From: Prevotella sp. 10(H)
Lineage (GTDB): Bacteria > Bacteroidota > Bacteroidia > Bacteroidales > Dysgonomonadaceae
Direction of reading: 5' to 3'
Length of the DNA stretch: 64,000 nucleotides
Assembly: GCF_000711235.1 (NCBI RefSeq)
Contig: NZ_JOMI01000002.1
Span: 124,001 to 188,000 of the forward strand
Below the pieces are notes generated by a model. It ran no database searches and had not been told where the DNA came from. It saw nothing but the letters and a program-made list of their open reading frames with translations. Shown piece after piece: positions 34,901-44,387 of this stretch; position 1 is the stretch's first letter; the number at the start of each line of letters is the position of its first letter. The position numbers were made by a program, and so were the translations under genes.

Positions 34901-35515
34901 TTATTTGACATATTTAAAAATAATCTTTTCAAAGTTTTTAATTGCCCTTTCTTCCCATTCAGCATATTCGGGCTGACCTGATTGTAGAATTATATTATTG
35001 GGACTATAATTTACTTTTTTCGATGTAGATGTGGTCAATTGAGAAACATCAAGATCTGCTTTTTGAAAATCACCTCTAGATATATCTGTATTAGAGTTTA
35101 CCAATCTGATTATGGTTGTATTCTCATCCTTTCTGATGATCTGGATATCCATCGTCTTTTGTAAAAAATCGGCAGCTCGTGTAAAACCAATTATCCTGAT
35201 AGTGTCACCTTTTTTATAGTGTTCTGGAAATGCCGGAACAATTTTTTCACCAAATGAAGAGTAAAAGGATTTAGATTCTTCGTGGTAGTAGCCACTAGGC
35301 TTAATTTTCCTAAACACCTCCCTCAAATTATTGATTTGAATATTACCAATTATCTCTAAAACTTTATCATATGGTTTATTGCTTTCATATTCCTTATTTA
35401 TCGATTGAAAATTAATTCCGATTTTTTTAGGTAATTTTATGTCACCTCTTGGAAAGCCAAATATTAGACATGGGATGATAGATAAAAAAAGAAACAAGAC
35501 AATAAATTTTTTCAT
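34901..35515 (-). CDS. Secreted protein of unknown function
   Basis: A 204-residue protein with a signal peptide or membrane anchor (MKKFIVLFLFLSIIPCLIFG). I do not recognise the mature part, which is mixed alpha/beta and rich in Lys, Ile and Asn. Base composition is more AT-rich than in the flanking genes, and it stands alone in a gene-poor stretch, which hints at recent acquisition. A Cys inside the hydrophobic segment (IIPC) might be a weak lipobox, but the context around it is poor. Confidence 0.65.
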   Translation of the reverse strand: MKKFIVLFLFLSIIPCLIFGFPRGDIKLPKKIGINFQSINKEYESNKPYDKVLEIIGNIQINNLREVFRKIKPSGYYHEESKSFYSSFGEKIVPAFPEHYKKGDTIRIIGFTRAADFLQKTMDIQIIRKDENTTIIRLVNSNTDISRGDFQKADLDVSQLTTSTSKKVNYSPNNIILQSGQPEYAEWEERAIKNFEKIIFKYVK

Positions 35516-35718
35516 AAAGTATTAATTTAGAGTTTTTAGCACAAATATAACCTTTAATATAGAAAAATAAAAAAAATAATTAGTAATCACATTATACCAG
35601 TTAATAAGTTACACTAAATACTCATCTAAAAGAATTAATACATTGATAATAAACAGACTAATCATTGAAATAGATTTTTCAACGAAGATAAATACTGACA
35701 TTCTTATTCAAAAAGAAT

Positions 35719-35759
35719 AACAGGCTACCGGAAAAGATTCGGGCAGCCTGTTTTTTTAT
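35719..35759 (+). terminator. Orphan intrinsic terminator, possible small RNA 3' end
   Basis: Stem AACAGGCT (35719-35726) with AGCCTGTT (35745-35752), extended inside by CCGGA with TCGGG (one G-T pair), then seven T. The T-run shows + strand orientation, yet there is no + strand gene between it and the terminator at 34824. It could end a small RNA transcribed from about 35530-35700. Confidence 0.6.
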
Positions 35760-35955
35760 TCAGAAACTTTATCTTTATATAAAGTAAGGGAAAGAATATT
35801 CTTTTTAATTGCTGATAAGTTTGTTATTATATTTTAGTTTTAAAAAATAATGAAAACTTATATCCAATCTTACTTCTTAATTTGAACAGAATATTAAATT
35901 GAGCAAAACAGATGGGTATTTTAAGCGATGACTTACTATTTCGGGATATTTTATA

Positions 35956-35963
35956 TACTTTTG
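35956..35963 (+). promoter_or_regulatory. Promoter -7 box for gltX
   Basis: TACTTTTG matches TAnnTTTG, 24 bases upstream of the gltX ATG. Confidence 0.6.
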
Positions 35964-35987
35964 TAGCCTTGATTTAAACAAAATGTT

Positions 35988-37505
35988 ATGGCTCAAAAAG
36001 TGAGGGTGCGTTTTGCACCGAGCCCTACAGGACCTCTGCACATTGGCGGAGTACGTACGGCGCTATATAATTACCTGTTTGCAAAGAAACATGGCGGAGA
36101 TTTTGTCCTGCGTATCGAAGATACCGATTCGCAGCGTTTTGTGCCGGGTGCCGAAGAATATATTATAGAATCTCTTACATGGCTTGGCCTTCAATTCGAT
36201 GAAGGAACCCATTTGGGAGGAGCTTATGCTCCGTACCGCCAGTCGGACAGAAAAGAGATATACAGAAAATATGTAGATATGCTCGTCGAAAAAGGGGCTG
36301 CTTATATAGCATTCGATACGCCTCAGGAGTTGGAAGCGAAGCGCGCTGCAGTTCCAAATTTTCAATATGATGCTTCTACACGCGGAGAAATGCGCAATTC
36401 GCTGACAATGGATAAAGAGGAGGTGAAAAACCTTATAGATGCCGGTAATCAGTATGTAGTGCGTTTCAGAATAGAAGCTGAACAGGAAGTAACAGTAAAT
36501 GATGTAATCCGTGGCGAAGTGAAGTACAATTCGTCGGTTCTCGATGATAAAGTATTGTATAAATCGGCCGATAATTTACCGACTTACCATCTTGCCAATA
36601 TCGTAGATGATCATCTGATGGAAATAACCCACGTTATTCGTGGTGAAGAATGGCTTCCCTCTGCACCATTGCATGTATTGCTGTATAAAGCATTCGGATG
36701 GGAAGAAACGATGCCGCAGTTTGCGCATCTTCCTTTGTTGCTTAAGCCAGAGGGGAATGGCAAACTGAGCAAGCGTGACGGCGATCGTCTTGGATTTCCT
36801 GTATTTCCCTTGGAATGGAAAGATCCGAAGACAGGAGAAATATCTTCCGGTTATCGCGAAAGCGGTTATTTACCCGAAGCAGTTATCAATTTCTTAGCCT
36901 TGTTAGGCTGGAATCCGGGTAACGATCAGGAGATAATGTCGATGGATGAACTTATCCAACTCTTTTCTCTCGAAAAGTGCAGCAAGAGTGGGGCTAAGTT
37001 CGATTATGAAAAAGGTAAATGGTTCAACCACCAATATATACAATTAAGGCCCGATTCTGAAATCGCAAATATTTATTATCCTATCCTAGAAGAAAAAGGG
37101 GTGGATGTAAATATCGGCTATGTGGAAACTGTAGTCGGTCTGGTTAAGGAACGTGTCAGTTTTGTTAAGGAATTGTGGGATCAGTCGTCTTTCTTTTTTA
37201 TTGCCCCTACATCCTATGATGAAAAGGTTGTGAAGAAACGTTGGAAAGAAGACTCTCCTGCACAAATGACGGAATTGGTCGAAGTGCTAAAAGGAATTGA
37301 GGACTTTTCTTCCCATAATCAGGAAGAAATTGTAAAGGCATGGATAGAATCGAAAGGCTATCATTTAGGTAATGTGATGAATGCATTCCGTCTTGCTATC
37401 GTTGGTGAATCTAAGGGGCCGCATATGTTCGATATCACTGCAGTTATCGGTAAGGACGAAACAATCGCACGCCTTGAGAAAGCCGTAAAGGAAATCAAAA
37501 ATTAA
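35988..37505 (+). CDS. gltX: Glutamate-tRNA ligase
   Basis: Charges tRNA-Glu with glutamate, 505 residues. Class I synthetase motifs: HIGH as HIGG (18-21, in [11 protein letters not shown]), the zinc-less specificity insert, and KMSKS as KLSKR (from 259). The acceptor-binding region [28 protein letters not shown] and C-terminal helical anticodon-binding domain are present in order. The gene is followed after four bases by waaA, so the two are co-transcribed. Confidence 0.97.
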   Translation: MAQKVRVRFAPSPTGPLHIGGVRTALYNYLFAKKHGGDFVLRIEDTDSQRFVPGAEEYIIESLTWLGLQFDEGTHLGGAYAPYRQSDRKEIYRKYVDMLVEKGAAYIAFDTPQELEAKRAAVPNFQYDASTRGEMRNSLTMDKEEVKNLIDAGNQYVVRFRIEAEQEVTVNDVIRGEVKYNSSVLDDKVLYKSADNLPTYHLANIVDDHLMEITHVIRGEEWLPSAPLHVLLYKAFGWEETMPQFAHLPLLLKPEGNGKLSKRDGDRLGFPVFPLEWKDPKTGEISSGYRESGYLPEAVINFLALLGWNPGNDQEIMSMDELIQLFSLEKCSKSGAKFDYEKGKWFNHQYIQLRPDSEIANIYYPILEEKGVDVNIGYVETVVGLVKERVSFVKELWDQSSFFFIAPTSYDEKVVKKRWKEDSPAQMTELVEVLKGIEDFSSHNQEEIVKAWIESKGYHLGNVMNAFRLAIVGESKGPHMFDITAVIGKDETIARLEKAVKEIKN

Positions 37506-37509
37506 AGGG

Positions 37510-38748
37510 ATGTTTTTTTATAATCTGGCCATATATCTGTATGCGTTTGTCGTTCGCATTATCTCGCCCTTCCACAAGAAAGCGCGGAAAATGATAAAAG
37601 GACATAAGCAAACATACAAATTGCTTAGGGAGAATGTAGACCCTAAAGCAAAATATATATGGTTTCATGCAGCTTCGCTCGGAGAATTTGAACAGGGACG
37701 CCCGATTATTGAAGAGGTGAAAAGCAGGCATCCGGAATATAAGATTTTGCTTACATTTTTCTCCCCGTCGGGATATGAGGTTCGCAAAGATTACTCGTTG
37801 GCAGATATTGTTTGTTACCTCCCGTTCGATAAGAAACGTAACGTAAAGAAATTCCTCAGATTGGTACAGCCTGAGATGGCTATCTTTATTAAGTATGAGT
37901 TCTGGTACAATTTTGTAAATACGTTATATAAGAAAGGCATTCCGGTATATATGGTTTCTGCTATTTTCCGTTCATCACAGATATTCTTCAAATGGTACGG
38001 AATGGATATGAGGAAGCTTCTAAAGAAATATACCTGTATTTGTGTACAGGATACCGTATCGGCAGAGTTGCTGAAAGGCATCAATGTAACCAATGTAGCT
38101 GTTTGCGGCGATACCCGTTTCGACAGGGTATTGGATATACAGAAACAGGCAAAACAACTCAATGTAGTAGAGGCAATGGTGAAAAAAGCCAAAGCCGAAA
38201 ATGAAAAGATATTTGTTGTCGGCAGTTCGTGGCCGAAAGATGAGGATGTAATCATTCCTTACTTCAACATGACCACCGACTTGAAAATGATAATTGCTCC
38301 CCATGAAATAAACGAGGCTCATCTGAAGTATATCGAAAGTAATCTGCAACGTCCGCATATCCGCTATTCAAATGCAATTCCCGAAATGATGGACGATTAC
38401 GACTGCCTGATTATCGATAGCATAGGGTTGCTTTCATCCGCTTATCGCTACGGGCAGATAGCATATGTTGGCGGGGGATTCGGTGTAGGGATACACAATC
38501 TTCTCGAAGCTGCCGTATATGATATTCCGGTTATTTTCGGGCCTAACTTCAAGAAGTTCCGCGAAGCACACCAGCTTATAGAGAAAGGCGGAGGATATTC
38601 TGTCTCTGACTCTGAGTCTTTCAGAGGCCTTATGGATGAGTTTCTTCAATATGACGAAAGTCTTCGCGCGGCCGGAAATCATGCAGGCGACTATGTTCGT
38701 TCTAACGGTGGTGTTGTAGACAGGGTGATGCAAGTTCTTAAGCTATAA
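37510..38748 (+). CDS. waaA: 3-deoxy-D-manno-octulosonic acid transferase
   Basis: Adds Kdo to lipid A precursor at the inner membrane, a step of lipopolysaccharide core synthesis. At 412 residues it shows an N-terminal membrane anchor, the motif HAASLGEFEQ with catalytic Glu59, the CMP-Kdo-binding GSSWPKDE region and the C-terminal GGGFGVGIHNLLEAAVY loop. Number of Kdo units added cannot be told. It lies four bases after gltX. Confidence 0.95.
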   Translation: MFFYNLAIYLYAFVVRIISPFHKKARKMIKGHKQTYKLLRENVDPKAKYIWFHAASLGEFEQGRPIIEEVKSRHPEYKILLTFFSPSGYEVRKDYSLADIVCYLPFDKKRNVKKFLRLVQPEMAIFIKYEFWYNFVNTLYKKGIPVYMVSAIFRSSQIFFKWYGMDMRKLLKKYTCICVQDTVSAELLKGINVTNVAVCGDTRFDRVLDIQKQAKQLNVVEAMVKKAKAENEKIFVVGSSWPKDEDVIIPYFNMTTDLKMIIAPHEINEAHLKYIESNLQRPHIRYSNAIPEMMDDYDCLIIDSIGLLSSAYRYGQIAYVGGGFGVGIHNLLEAAVYDIPVIFGPNFKKFREAHQLIEKGGGYSVSDSESFRGLMDEFLQYDESLRAAGNHAGDYVRSNGGVVDRVMQVLKL

Positions 38749-38791
38749 CTCCTTTTAGGATTTATTTATAGTTATAATAAAAATATTCTTG

Positions 38792-38799
38792 TAGATTTG
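38792..38799 (+). promoter_or_regulatory. Promoter -7 box for the 7TM-HD gene
   Basis: TAGATTTG matches TAnnTTTG, 19 bases before the ATG at 38819. Confidence 0.55.
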
Positions 38800-38818
38800 T
38801 ATTCTAAACCATAGTATT

Positions 38819-40906
38819 ATGGCTCAAATAGATAAGATATTCAATTCAAGGATTAAGATACCAACCCCAGTATTTTTTATAGTCACTATCCTGATTATTA
38901 TGTACTTTTTGCCTCGCGAGGGCAAATACAAATATTCCTATGCCGAAAACAGACCTTGGCAGTACGGATTACTGACTGCACCATTTAATTTCCATGTACA
39001 TAAATCCGATGCACAGGTAGAGGCCGAAAAGGATAGTATACTAAAGTCTTACCAACCTTATTACTTTCCTGATCTCACTGTTTCTAAACAGGCAGTATCC
39101 CAGTTTTCGAAGGATGCATCAGCCAAAAGTATTCCAGCCGAATATATAAATTATGTAAACCGGAAGCTGAATGAGGTATATAAGGCAGGTATCATACCGG
39201 CGGAAGACTATGACAAAATACAGCTGTTGACGAAGAAACAGATACAACTACGAAATGATAATAACAACATATCTTCCACCCGTCATCTGGCATCTTTCTA
39301 TACTCCTAAGCAGGCTTATGAAAAGATAATAACAGATGCTCCTTCGCATGTAGATATAAATCATCTGAAAGCTATTAACCTGAATGATTATCTTCTTCCC
39401 AATATTATGTTCGACGAAAAGATGTCGACCAATATGAAAGAAGAACTGCTTAAGCAGGTGGCTTTATACGATGGAGAAGTTCAATCGGGAGAGAAGATAA
39501 TCGACCGGGGAGAAATTGTTGACTCCCGTACGAAAAATATTCTCGATTCGTACAATAAGGAAGTTGAAAGCAAGGTCGGTACAAAGGCAAAACCCGGCTG
39601 GCTGATATTGGGAGAACTGGTTATGATCACATTGCTGATAATGGCATTGATGATATACCTGAAATTCTACCGCTTGCATGAATATAATAACCGCAAGAAT
39701 GTTATATTCATACTTATCATGGTCGGCATATTCCCTATAATAACGGGACTGATGGCTGATGTCAAGATGTTCAGCCTGATGTATCTGGTACCTTTTGCCA
39801 TACCTACTATTCTGATCCGTACATTTATCGATTCACGAACGGCAATGACCACACACATGGTCACTGTCCTTATATGTGCATTGATGCTGCCTTTGGCACA
39901 AATGGCACAGTTTATCGTTATTCAGGTAATGATAGGCTATATGTGTATATTCAGTCTGAGAAATCTGTCGGAAAGGTCGCAACTTGTCTATTGCTCACTG
40001 CTTATATTGGTAACATATATCGTTACATATACGGCATGGGTGTTATGCACCGAAGGTGACCCGTCTCTGATTATTGAGAACGGCAGGCTATATATATATT
40101 TCTGTATCAATTTCGTATTTGTATCCTTTGCCTATCTTTTGGTATATGTTTGCGAGAAGGTCTTTGGTTTCATTTCCGAGGTAAGTATGATAGAACTATC
40201 GAATACCAACAGGCCGTTGTTGCAGGAACTTTCGGAAGTAGCTCCCGGCACATTCCAGCATTCCATGCAGGTGTCTACACTGGTTGTCTCGGTTGCGCAG
40301 CGCATCGGTGCAAATGCAACGCTTGTACGTACAGGAGCATTGTATCATGACATAGGTAAAATGGTAAATCCTATCTTTTTTACCGAAAACCAGATTGAAG
40401 GGATTAATCCGCATGCAGGCCTTACAGAGAAAGAAAGCGCACAGGTTATTATAGGCCATGTCGCCGAAGGTGTGAAAATAGCGAAGAAGCATAATCTGCC
40501 TCAGCAAATAATAGACTTTATAGAAACTCATCACGGAAAAGGCAAGGCAAAATACTTCTATAATTCTTATGTAAACAGTCATCCCGAAGAAGTGGTGGAT
40601 GAAGAAGATTTCACATATCCCGGCCCTAATCCATTTACCCGTGAAACAGCTATACTGATGATGGCCGACACGGTAGAAGCGGCATCCCGCAGTCTTAAGG
40701 ACAATAGTAAAGAGGCTATTACCGAAATGGTGAACCGGCTTATCGATGCACAGCTGACAGACGGACTTTTCAAGAACGCACCCATAACCTTTAAGGATAT
40801 TGAGATTGCCAAGGAAGTCTTTTGCGAACGGCTTATAAGTATGCGCCATATGCGTGTTGCTTATCCGGAGCTCAAGAAAAGCGATGAAACGGAAACCGAA
40901 CAATGA
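38819..40906 (+). CDS. 7TM-HD family phosphodiesterase, PgpH-like
   Basis: A 695-residue membrane protein. It has an N-terminal membrane helix, a 7TMR-HDED extracellular domain (about 60-270), seven membrane helices (about 280-450) and a cytosolic HD domain (about 480-690) with the HDIG motif HDIGK (His510, Asp511), upstream FQHSMQVS and downstream HHGKGK. PgpH of this architecture degrades cyclic di-AMP, so that reaction is the best guess; no cyclase is in the window. A single gene with its own promoter. Confidence 0.88.
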   Translation: MAQIDKIFNSRIKIPTPVFFIVTILIIMYFLPREGKYKYSYAENRPWQYGLLTAPFNFHVHKSDAQVEAEKDSILKSYQPYYFPDLTVSKQAVSQFSKDASAKSIPAEYINYVNRKLNEVYKAGIIPAEDYDKIQLLTKKQIQLRNDNNNISSTRHLASFYTPKQAYEKIITDAPSHVDINHLKAINLNDYLLPNIMFDEKMSTNMKEELLKQVALYDGEVQSGEKIIDRGEIVDSRTKNILDSYNKEVESKVGTKAKPGWLILGELVMITLLIMALMIYLKFYRLHEYNNRKNVIFILIMVGIFPIITGLMADVKMFSLMYLVPFAIPTILIRTFIDSRTAMTTHMVTVLICALMLPLAQMAQFIVIQVMIGYMCIFSLRNLSERSQLVYCSLLILVTYIVTYTAWVLCTEGDPSLIIENGRLYIYFCINFVFVSFAYLLVYVCEKVFGFISEVSMIELSNTNRPLLQELSEVAPGTFQHSMQVSTLVVSVAQRIGANATLVRTGALYHDIGKMVNPIFFTENQIEGINPHAGLTEKESAQVIIGHVAEGVKIAKKHNLPQQIIDFIETHHGKGKAKYFYNSYVNSHPEEVVDEEDFTYPGPNPFTRETAILMMADTVEAASRSLKDNSKEAITEMVNRLIDAQLTDGLFKNAPITFKDIEIAKEVFCERLISMRHMRVAYPELKKSDETETEQ

Positions 40907-40947
40907 AATTATGTAGTGTTAATACCATATAAAACTAAAATGTATTT

Positions 40948-42129
40948 ATGAAGAAATTATTTTTATTGTCAGCTTTAGTATTGCTGACTTTGGGCATCGG
41001 AGCTCAGAATACCGGCTACCAGTTTTCGGTAGTTAAAGAAAACCCTATTACTTCTATCAAAAATCAGGGAAACAGCGGTACTTGCTGGAGCTTTTCGGGA
41101 GTCGCTTTCCTCGAATCGGAAGTTATCCGTATGGGTAAAGGCGAACATGATCTATCTGAAATGTATATTGTACGCCGCAACTATGCAGATAAAGCAGATA
41201 AGTTTGTAAGGGTAGGAGGTAATCTCAATTTTGCACAGGGCGGTTCATTTGCCGATGTTGTAGAAACACTTAACGAATATGGCGTAATTCCAAATGATAC
41301 CTATGCCGGACTTAATTACGGAGAAACTATGCACAAGCATGGTGAAGTTGAAGCAGGACTGGCAGGTTATGTAAAAGGCATCAACGAAAACAAAAACAGA
41401 CGTCTGTCTCCGGTATGGAAATCAGGATTGAACGGTATCCTCGATGCTTATTTCGGAGCTGTTCCTGCTACTTTCCAGTATCAGGGAAAATCTTACACAG
41501 CAGAGTCTTTGCGTCAGTCTTTAGGATTGGATGCTAATAATTATATCTCATTGACTTCGTTCACACATCATCCGTTCTATACTCCTTTTGCACTGGAAAT
41601 ACCTGACAACTGGCGTTGGTCTTTATCTTATAATTTACCTATCGACGAGATGATGCAGGCAATCGATAATGCTCTTAACAACGGTTACACAGTAGCATGG
41701 GCATCGGATGTGAGCGAAATAGGTTTTACACGCAACGGAATTGCAGTTATCCCTGATGAAGATGCTCCTGAAAATATCGGTTCGGATCAGGCACATTGGC
41801 TGGGCCTTTCTCAGAATGAGAAAAACAACCGTATCAGAACTAAAATCGAGCAGGGTCCTGTAAAAGAAAAGACTATAACTCAGGAAATGCGCCAGATCGC
41901 TTATGATAATCAAGAGACTACCGATGACCATGGTATGCAGATATATGGTATTGTTAAAGATCAAAATGGAAGCAAATACTATCTTGTGAAAAACTCATGG
42001 GGTGAAGCCGGTGCTTATAAGGGTATATGGTATGCATCGGAAGCATTTGTAAAATACAAAACTATGAGTGTGATGATTCATAAAGATGCGTTGCCGAAAG
42101 CTATGGCTAATAAGATGAACATTAAATAA
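40948..42129 (+). CDS. C1-family cysteine peptidase (aminopeptidase C/bleomycin hydrolase-like), secreted
   Basis: A 393-residue papain-fold peptidase with a signal peptide ending near GIGAQ. The oxyanion Gln40 and catalytic Cys46 are in KNQGNSGTCWSFSG; His328 is in DDHGMQI and Asn349 in VKNSWGE, so the catalytic set is complete. The order and the insert before the His match bleomycin hydrolase/PepC (C1B). The cytosolic PepC of other bacteria has no signal peptide, so this one works in the periplasm or outside. Ends at a strong terminator. Confidence 0.92.
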   Translation: MKKLFLLSALVLLTLGIGAQNTGYQFSVVKENPITSIKNQGNSGTCWSFSGVAFLESEVIRMGKGEHDLSEMYIVRRNYADKADKFVRVGGNLNFAQGGSFADVVETLNEYGVIPNDTYAGLNYGETMHKHGEVEAGLAGYVKGINENKNRRLSPVWKSGLNGILDAYFGAVPATFQYQGKSYTAESLRQSLGLDANNYISLTSFTHHPFYTPFALEIPDNWRWSLSYNLPIDEMMQAIDNALNNGYTVAWASDVSEIGFTRNGIAVIPDEDAPENIGSDQAHWLGLSQNEKNNRIRTKIEQGPVKEKTITQEMRQIAYDNQETTDDHGMQIYGIVKDQNGSKYYLVKNSWGEAGAYKGIWYASEAFVKYKTMSVMIHKDALPKAMANKMNIK

Positions 42130-42147
42130 AATTATATCTCAGTATTA

Positions 42148-42178
42148 AAAAGCCTGACAATTAATTTGTCAGGCTTTT
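42148..42178. terminator. Bidirectional terminator
   Basis: A 13-bp stem, AAAAGCCTGACAA (42148-42160) with TTGTCAGGCTTTT (42166-42178), five-base loop. Between the peptidase (+) and the GH99-like gene (-). Confidence 0.9.
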
Positions 42179-42224
42179 CTTTTCTGACAGAATCATTCTG
42201 GCAGAATGCACAAACATCTAATGT

Positions 42225-43433
42225 TTACTTATTTTCGTCAATAAATACTTTCTTTATTGCTTCCAGATAGCCATAGCCAAATACATTGCATGGCTGCAGA
42301 TAGCTGGTTTCTGTCCATTCGTTCCAGCTGTTAATAGTAATCAGTGGAGCCTGGTTCGGATGATTGTCGACATACTCTTTCGCTATTTCCAACGCTTTTC
42401 CGAAATTCTCGGGAGTATTATTCTTTACTACTGCACTGCGCTCTATGCGCGGACTGTTATCCCAGCCAACACTTACATGCGGATAGTACTTAAGGTCGAA
42501 AGTCTTATCTATACGGTCATACTCTTTCTTTACATCCTGCATAATCTCCATATAATCACGGTTGACATTCGTAAAGTGAGCAAACTGGTAATGAGTAGCA
42601 CTTGTAAAGCCCATTTTCCTTACAAAGTCGCGTTGGGGATTTTCTGTTTTATTCCCGTCAAGACCACTGTAATTTACATTAATAGACCACATGGTGAGTT
42701 GTAAATCAAGTCCCGGGAATCCGGCTTTCTTCGCTTCCTTTTCGAACCAGCTCAATGCATCGAGGGTTTTATCCAGTCCGCCAAGTCCTTCTATCAGTTG
42801 AGGAATATCATAGATCATAAACACTGGCTTGCCGTCTATTTTATAATACTGCGGATGCTTGAAATACTTATCGATGTTTCGCCTGCAAATCTTTTCAAAT
42901 TCTTCCCTGTCTACTTTGCCTGTCCAGATCACATTCGGTTCATTCAATCTGGATATGCGTGTATCCCATGTATTGTTAACCTCGTGGTTTGCCCACATCA
43001 GGTAGAATTTCATCTTTTCCACATTATCGGCTTTGAGGAATCCGTTATTGAGTGTTGTTTCCATAAACGGGCGCCCGTCATACCAGTACCAGTCGAAAAT
43101 GAATACATTTACACCATGCTTTGTAGCTACATCGATTTCCATAGCCATAACGGATGGGTCGGCTTCATTTATGCAGCCCCAGACAGGTTTCCTGTTCCAG
43201 TAATGACCCGGATAGCGTTGCTGTACGGATTCTACAGTTTCCCATTCTCCGATACCTTTAGGCCAGAAAGGTCGCAGCCGCGGATCGTCAAAAGCGTAGG
43301 CAGGATACAGGAATGCTGCTATATCATATTTTTTCTTGGTATTGCTTTCTTTATTTTGGGCATTTGATTGGTTAAAACCGATGAGTTGAAAAACAAATAG
43401 TGCAAGGAAATAAATGTTGAATTTACTTTTCAT
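42225..43433 (-). CDS. GH99-like (WbsX-type) secreted glycan enzyme
   Basis: A 402-residue protein with a signal peptide (MKSKFNIYFLALFVFQLIG, to NAQ). The mature part matches the WbsX/GH99-like fold: WPKGIGEWE, YWNRKPVWGCIN, KHGVNVFIFDWYWYDG, FYLMWANHEVNNTWD, and SWNEWTETSYLQP near the end. Such proteins act on mannan-like or surface polysaccharides, either as endo-glycosidases or transferases; the substrate is not known. The frame extends to 43487, but a promoter box at 43461-43468 lies in that extension, so ATG 43433 is chosen. Divergent from the MarR operon. Confidence 0.8.
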   Translation of the reverse strand: MKSKFNIYFLALFVFQLIGFNQSNAQNKESNTKKKYDIAAFLYPAYAFDDPRLRPFWPKGIGEWETVESVQQRYPGHYWNRKPVWGCINEADPSVMAMEIDVATKHGVNVFIFDWYWYDGRPFMETTLNNGFLKADNVEKMKFYLMWANHEVNNTWDTRISRLNEPNVIWTGKVDREEFEKICRRNIDKYFKHPQYYKIDGKPVFMIYDIPQLIEGLGGLDKTLDALSWFEKEAKKAGFPGLDLQLTMWSINVNYSGLDGNKTENPQRDFVRKMGFTSATHYQFAHFTNVNRDYMEIMQDVKKEYDRIDKTFDLKYYPHVSVGWDNSPRIERSAVVKNNTPENFGKALEIAKEYVDNHPNQAPLITINSWNEWTETSYLQPCNVFGYGYLEAIKKVFIDENK

Positions 43434-43460
43434 AGTTGTTAATAATTGGTCAAACTGTGT

Positions 43461-43468
43461 CAAAGATA
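43461..43468 (-). promoter_or_regulatory. Promoter -7 box for the GH99-like gene
   Basis: On the minus strand TATCTTTG, with TTGACA about 19 bases upstream of it. About 28 bases from the ATG at 43433. Confidence 0.65.
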
Positions 43469-43571
43469 CAAAACGATTGATTGTCAATATTTTGTTTTTT
43501 GATATAATTGTTTTGAAAATTGATTAAGCAAATTTCTGATTTATAGATGTAGAATATAATAAAGCCTAAAT

Positions 43572-43628
43572 TATTTGTCACTAGCAAATAGTTTGTTTAA
43601 CTTTGTAAATATTTTGTATTAGCAAATA
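43572..43628. promoter_or_regulatory. Paired 19-bp palindromic operators overlapping the MarR promoter
   Basis: Site 1 (43572-43590) is TATTTGTCACTAGCAAATA and site 2 (43610-43628) is TATTTTGTATTAGCAAATA; they agree at 15 of 19 positions and are each an inverted repeat with TATTT/AAATA ends. They flank the -7 box TAACTTTG (43598-43605). Such sites suit a MarR dimer repressing its own promoter. Spacing between centres is 38 bp. Confidence 0.65.
43598..43605 (+). promoter_or_regulatory. Promoter -7 box for the MarR operon
   Basis: TAACTTTG, a TAnnTTTG match lying between the two operator palindromes, 27 bases before the ATG. Confidence 0.6.
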
Positions 43629-43632
43629 ATTT

Positions 43633-43992
43633 ATGGAACAGATTTGTAAACTAAAAGATATGTATAAAGCTCTTTATAACTTTGAGAAAGAGTTTTCCGA
43701 AAAGAACGGGATTACGATCAATGAGGGCATGTTACTTTGCTGCTTGAAAAATGGAGAGCGTAAATCTGCGAATGAGTTGTGCGAATTTGTAGGGTTATCC
43801 AATTCGAGGGTGTCACGTGTAATAAATACAGTGGAAGAAAAAGGCTATATTTCCCGTGAAATGGGCTCTAATGATAAACGGCAGATGATATTCACGCTGA
43901 CTGAATCAGGAAAGAAGAAAACGGAAGAAATGCAAATAGAGAAAATAGATTTTTCACAACTGATTTCCCTAATTTCAAAATTGCAAGAATAA
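43633..43992 (+). CDS. MarR-family transcriptional regulator
   Basis: A 119-residue winged-helix repressor. The recognition region is SANELCEFVGLSNSRVSRVI (helix-turn-helix) followed by the wing (GYISREMGSNDKRQMIFTLT). MarR proteins act as dimers and often sense small phenols, oxidants or sulfur species; the C-terminal helices are short. No Cys occurs except Cys5 and two near the middle (LLCCLKN, ELCEFVG); those could be redox sensors, but this is inference. It leads an operon with DUF6132, a tiny lipoprotein and a thioredoxin, and probably regulates itself. Confidence 0.9.
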   Translation: MEQICKLKDMYKALYNFEKEFSEKNGITINEGMLLCCLKNGERKSANELCEFVGLSNSRVSRVINTVEEKGYISREMGSNDKRQMIFTLTESGKKKTEEMQIEKIDFSQLISLISKLQE

Positions 43993-44008
43993 ATAATGAG
44001 GATTTAAA

Positions 44009-44233
44009 ATGGATAAACTGATAATCATATTAAAGCGAAACTGGACATACTTTGCCGGAGCATTAGTCGGAGCAATAACAGGCTGGTTGTATTGGTACTT
44101 TATCGGATGCGAAAGCGGAACCTGCCCGATTACAGCCTCGCCTATGAATAGTATGCTGTGGGGTGCGGTAATGGGTAGCCTCTTGTTCAGCTTATTTAAA
44201 AAAGAATCCAAGAATGAGAAAGATACTGAATAA
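44009..44233 (+). CDS. DUF6132 membrane protein
   Basis: A 74-residue membrane protein with two helices: WTYFAGALVGAITGWLYWYF and MNSMLWGAVMGSLLFSLF, joined by a loop with GCESGTCPITASP, where two Cys sit five residues apart. This layout is the DUF6132 group of Bacteroidota. The paired Cys next to a thioredoxin suggests redox chemistry, but no function is established. It starts 16 bases after the MarR gene and overlaps the next small gene by 20 bases. Confidence 0.82.
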   Translation: MDKLIIILKRNWTYFAGALVGAITGWLYWYFIGCESGTCPITASPMNSMLWGAVMGSLLFSLFKKESKNEKDTE

Positions 44234-44387
44234 TATCAGGCAACTGCCGTTTATCGTAAAGGGCATGGTATTTGCACTGATTGTAATGTATTCTTTTTCA
44301 TCGTGCTGCATTACCGGATATTGTCAGGTCGCAGAACCGGAAAATACGCAGCAAGAAGAAACTAACAATAATAATATAAAGAATTAA
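44214..44387 (+). CDS. 57-residue putative lipoprotein
   Basis: A small gene of 57 codons. The product begins MRKILNNIRQLPFIVKGM, followed by a hydrophobic stretch VFALIVMYSFSS and then CC, which fits a lipoprotein signal (SFSSC, lipid on Cys31), then CITGYCQVA with two more Cys and an Asn-rich tail. The ATG lies inside the end of the DUF6132 gene, and the stop directly abuts the thioredoxin ATG, so it is tightly coupled in the operon. No homology recognised; the support is the coupling and the signal. Confidence 0.6.
   Translation: MRKILNNIRQLPFIVKGMVFALIVMYSFSSCCITGYCQVAEPENTQQEETNNNNIKN

Larger units (their letters stand above)
35516..35987. other. Gene-free stretch before gltX
   Basis: An AT-rich 470 bases with no credible gene. 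It contains an unassigned hairpin terminator at 35719-35752 and the gltX promoter box at 35956-35963. Nothing else was seen. Confidence 0.6.

Noticed and set aside
40196-40903. Minus-strand open frame of 235 codons inside the 7TM-HD gene
   Set aside because: Antisense to the HD domain, no signal or motif of its own.
42798-43367. Plus-strand open frame of 189 codons
   Set aside because: Antisense to the GH99-like gene, whose frame shows a signal peptide and conserved motifs.
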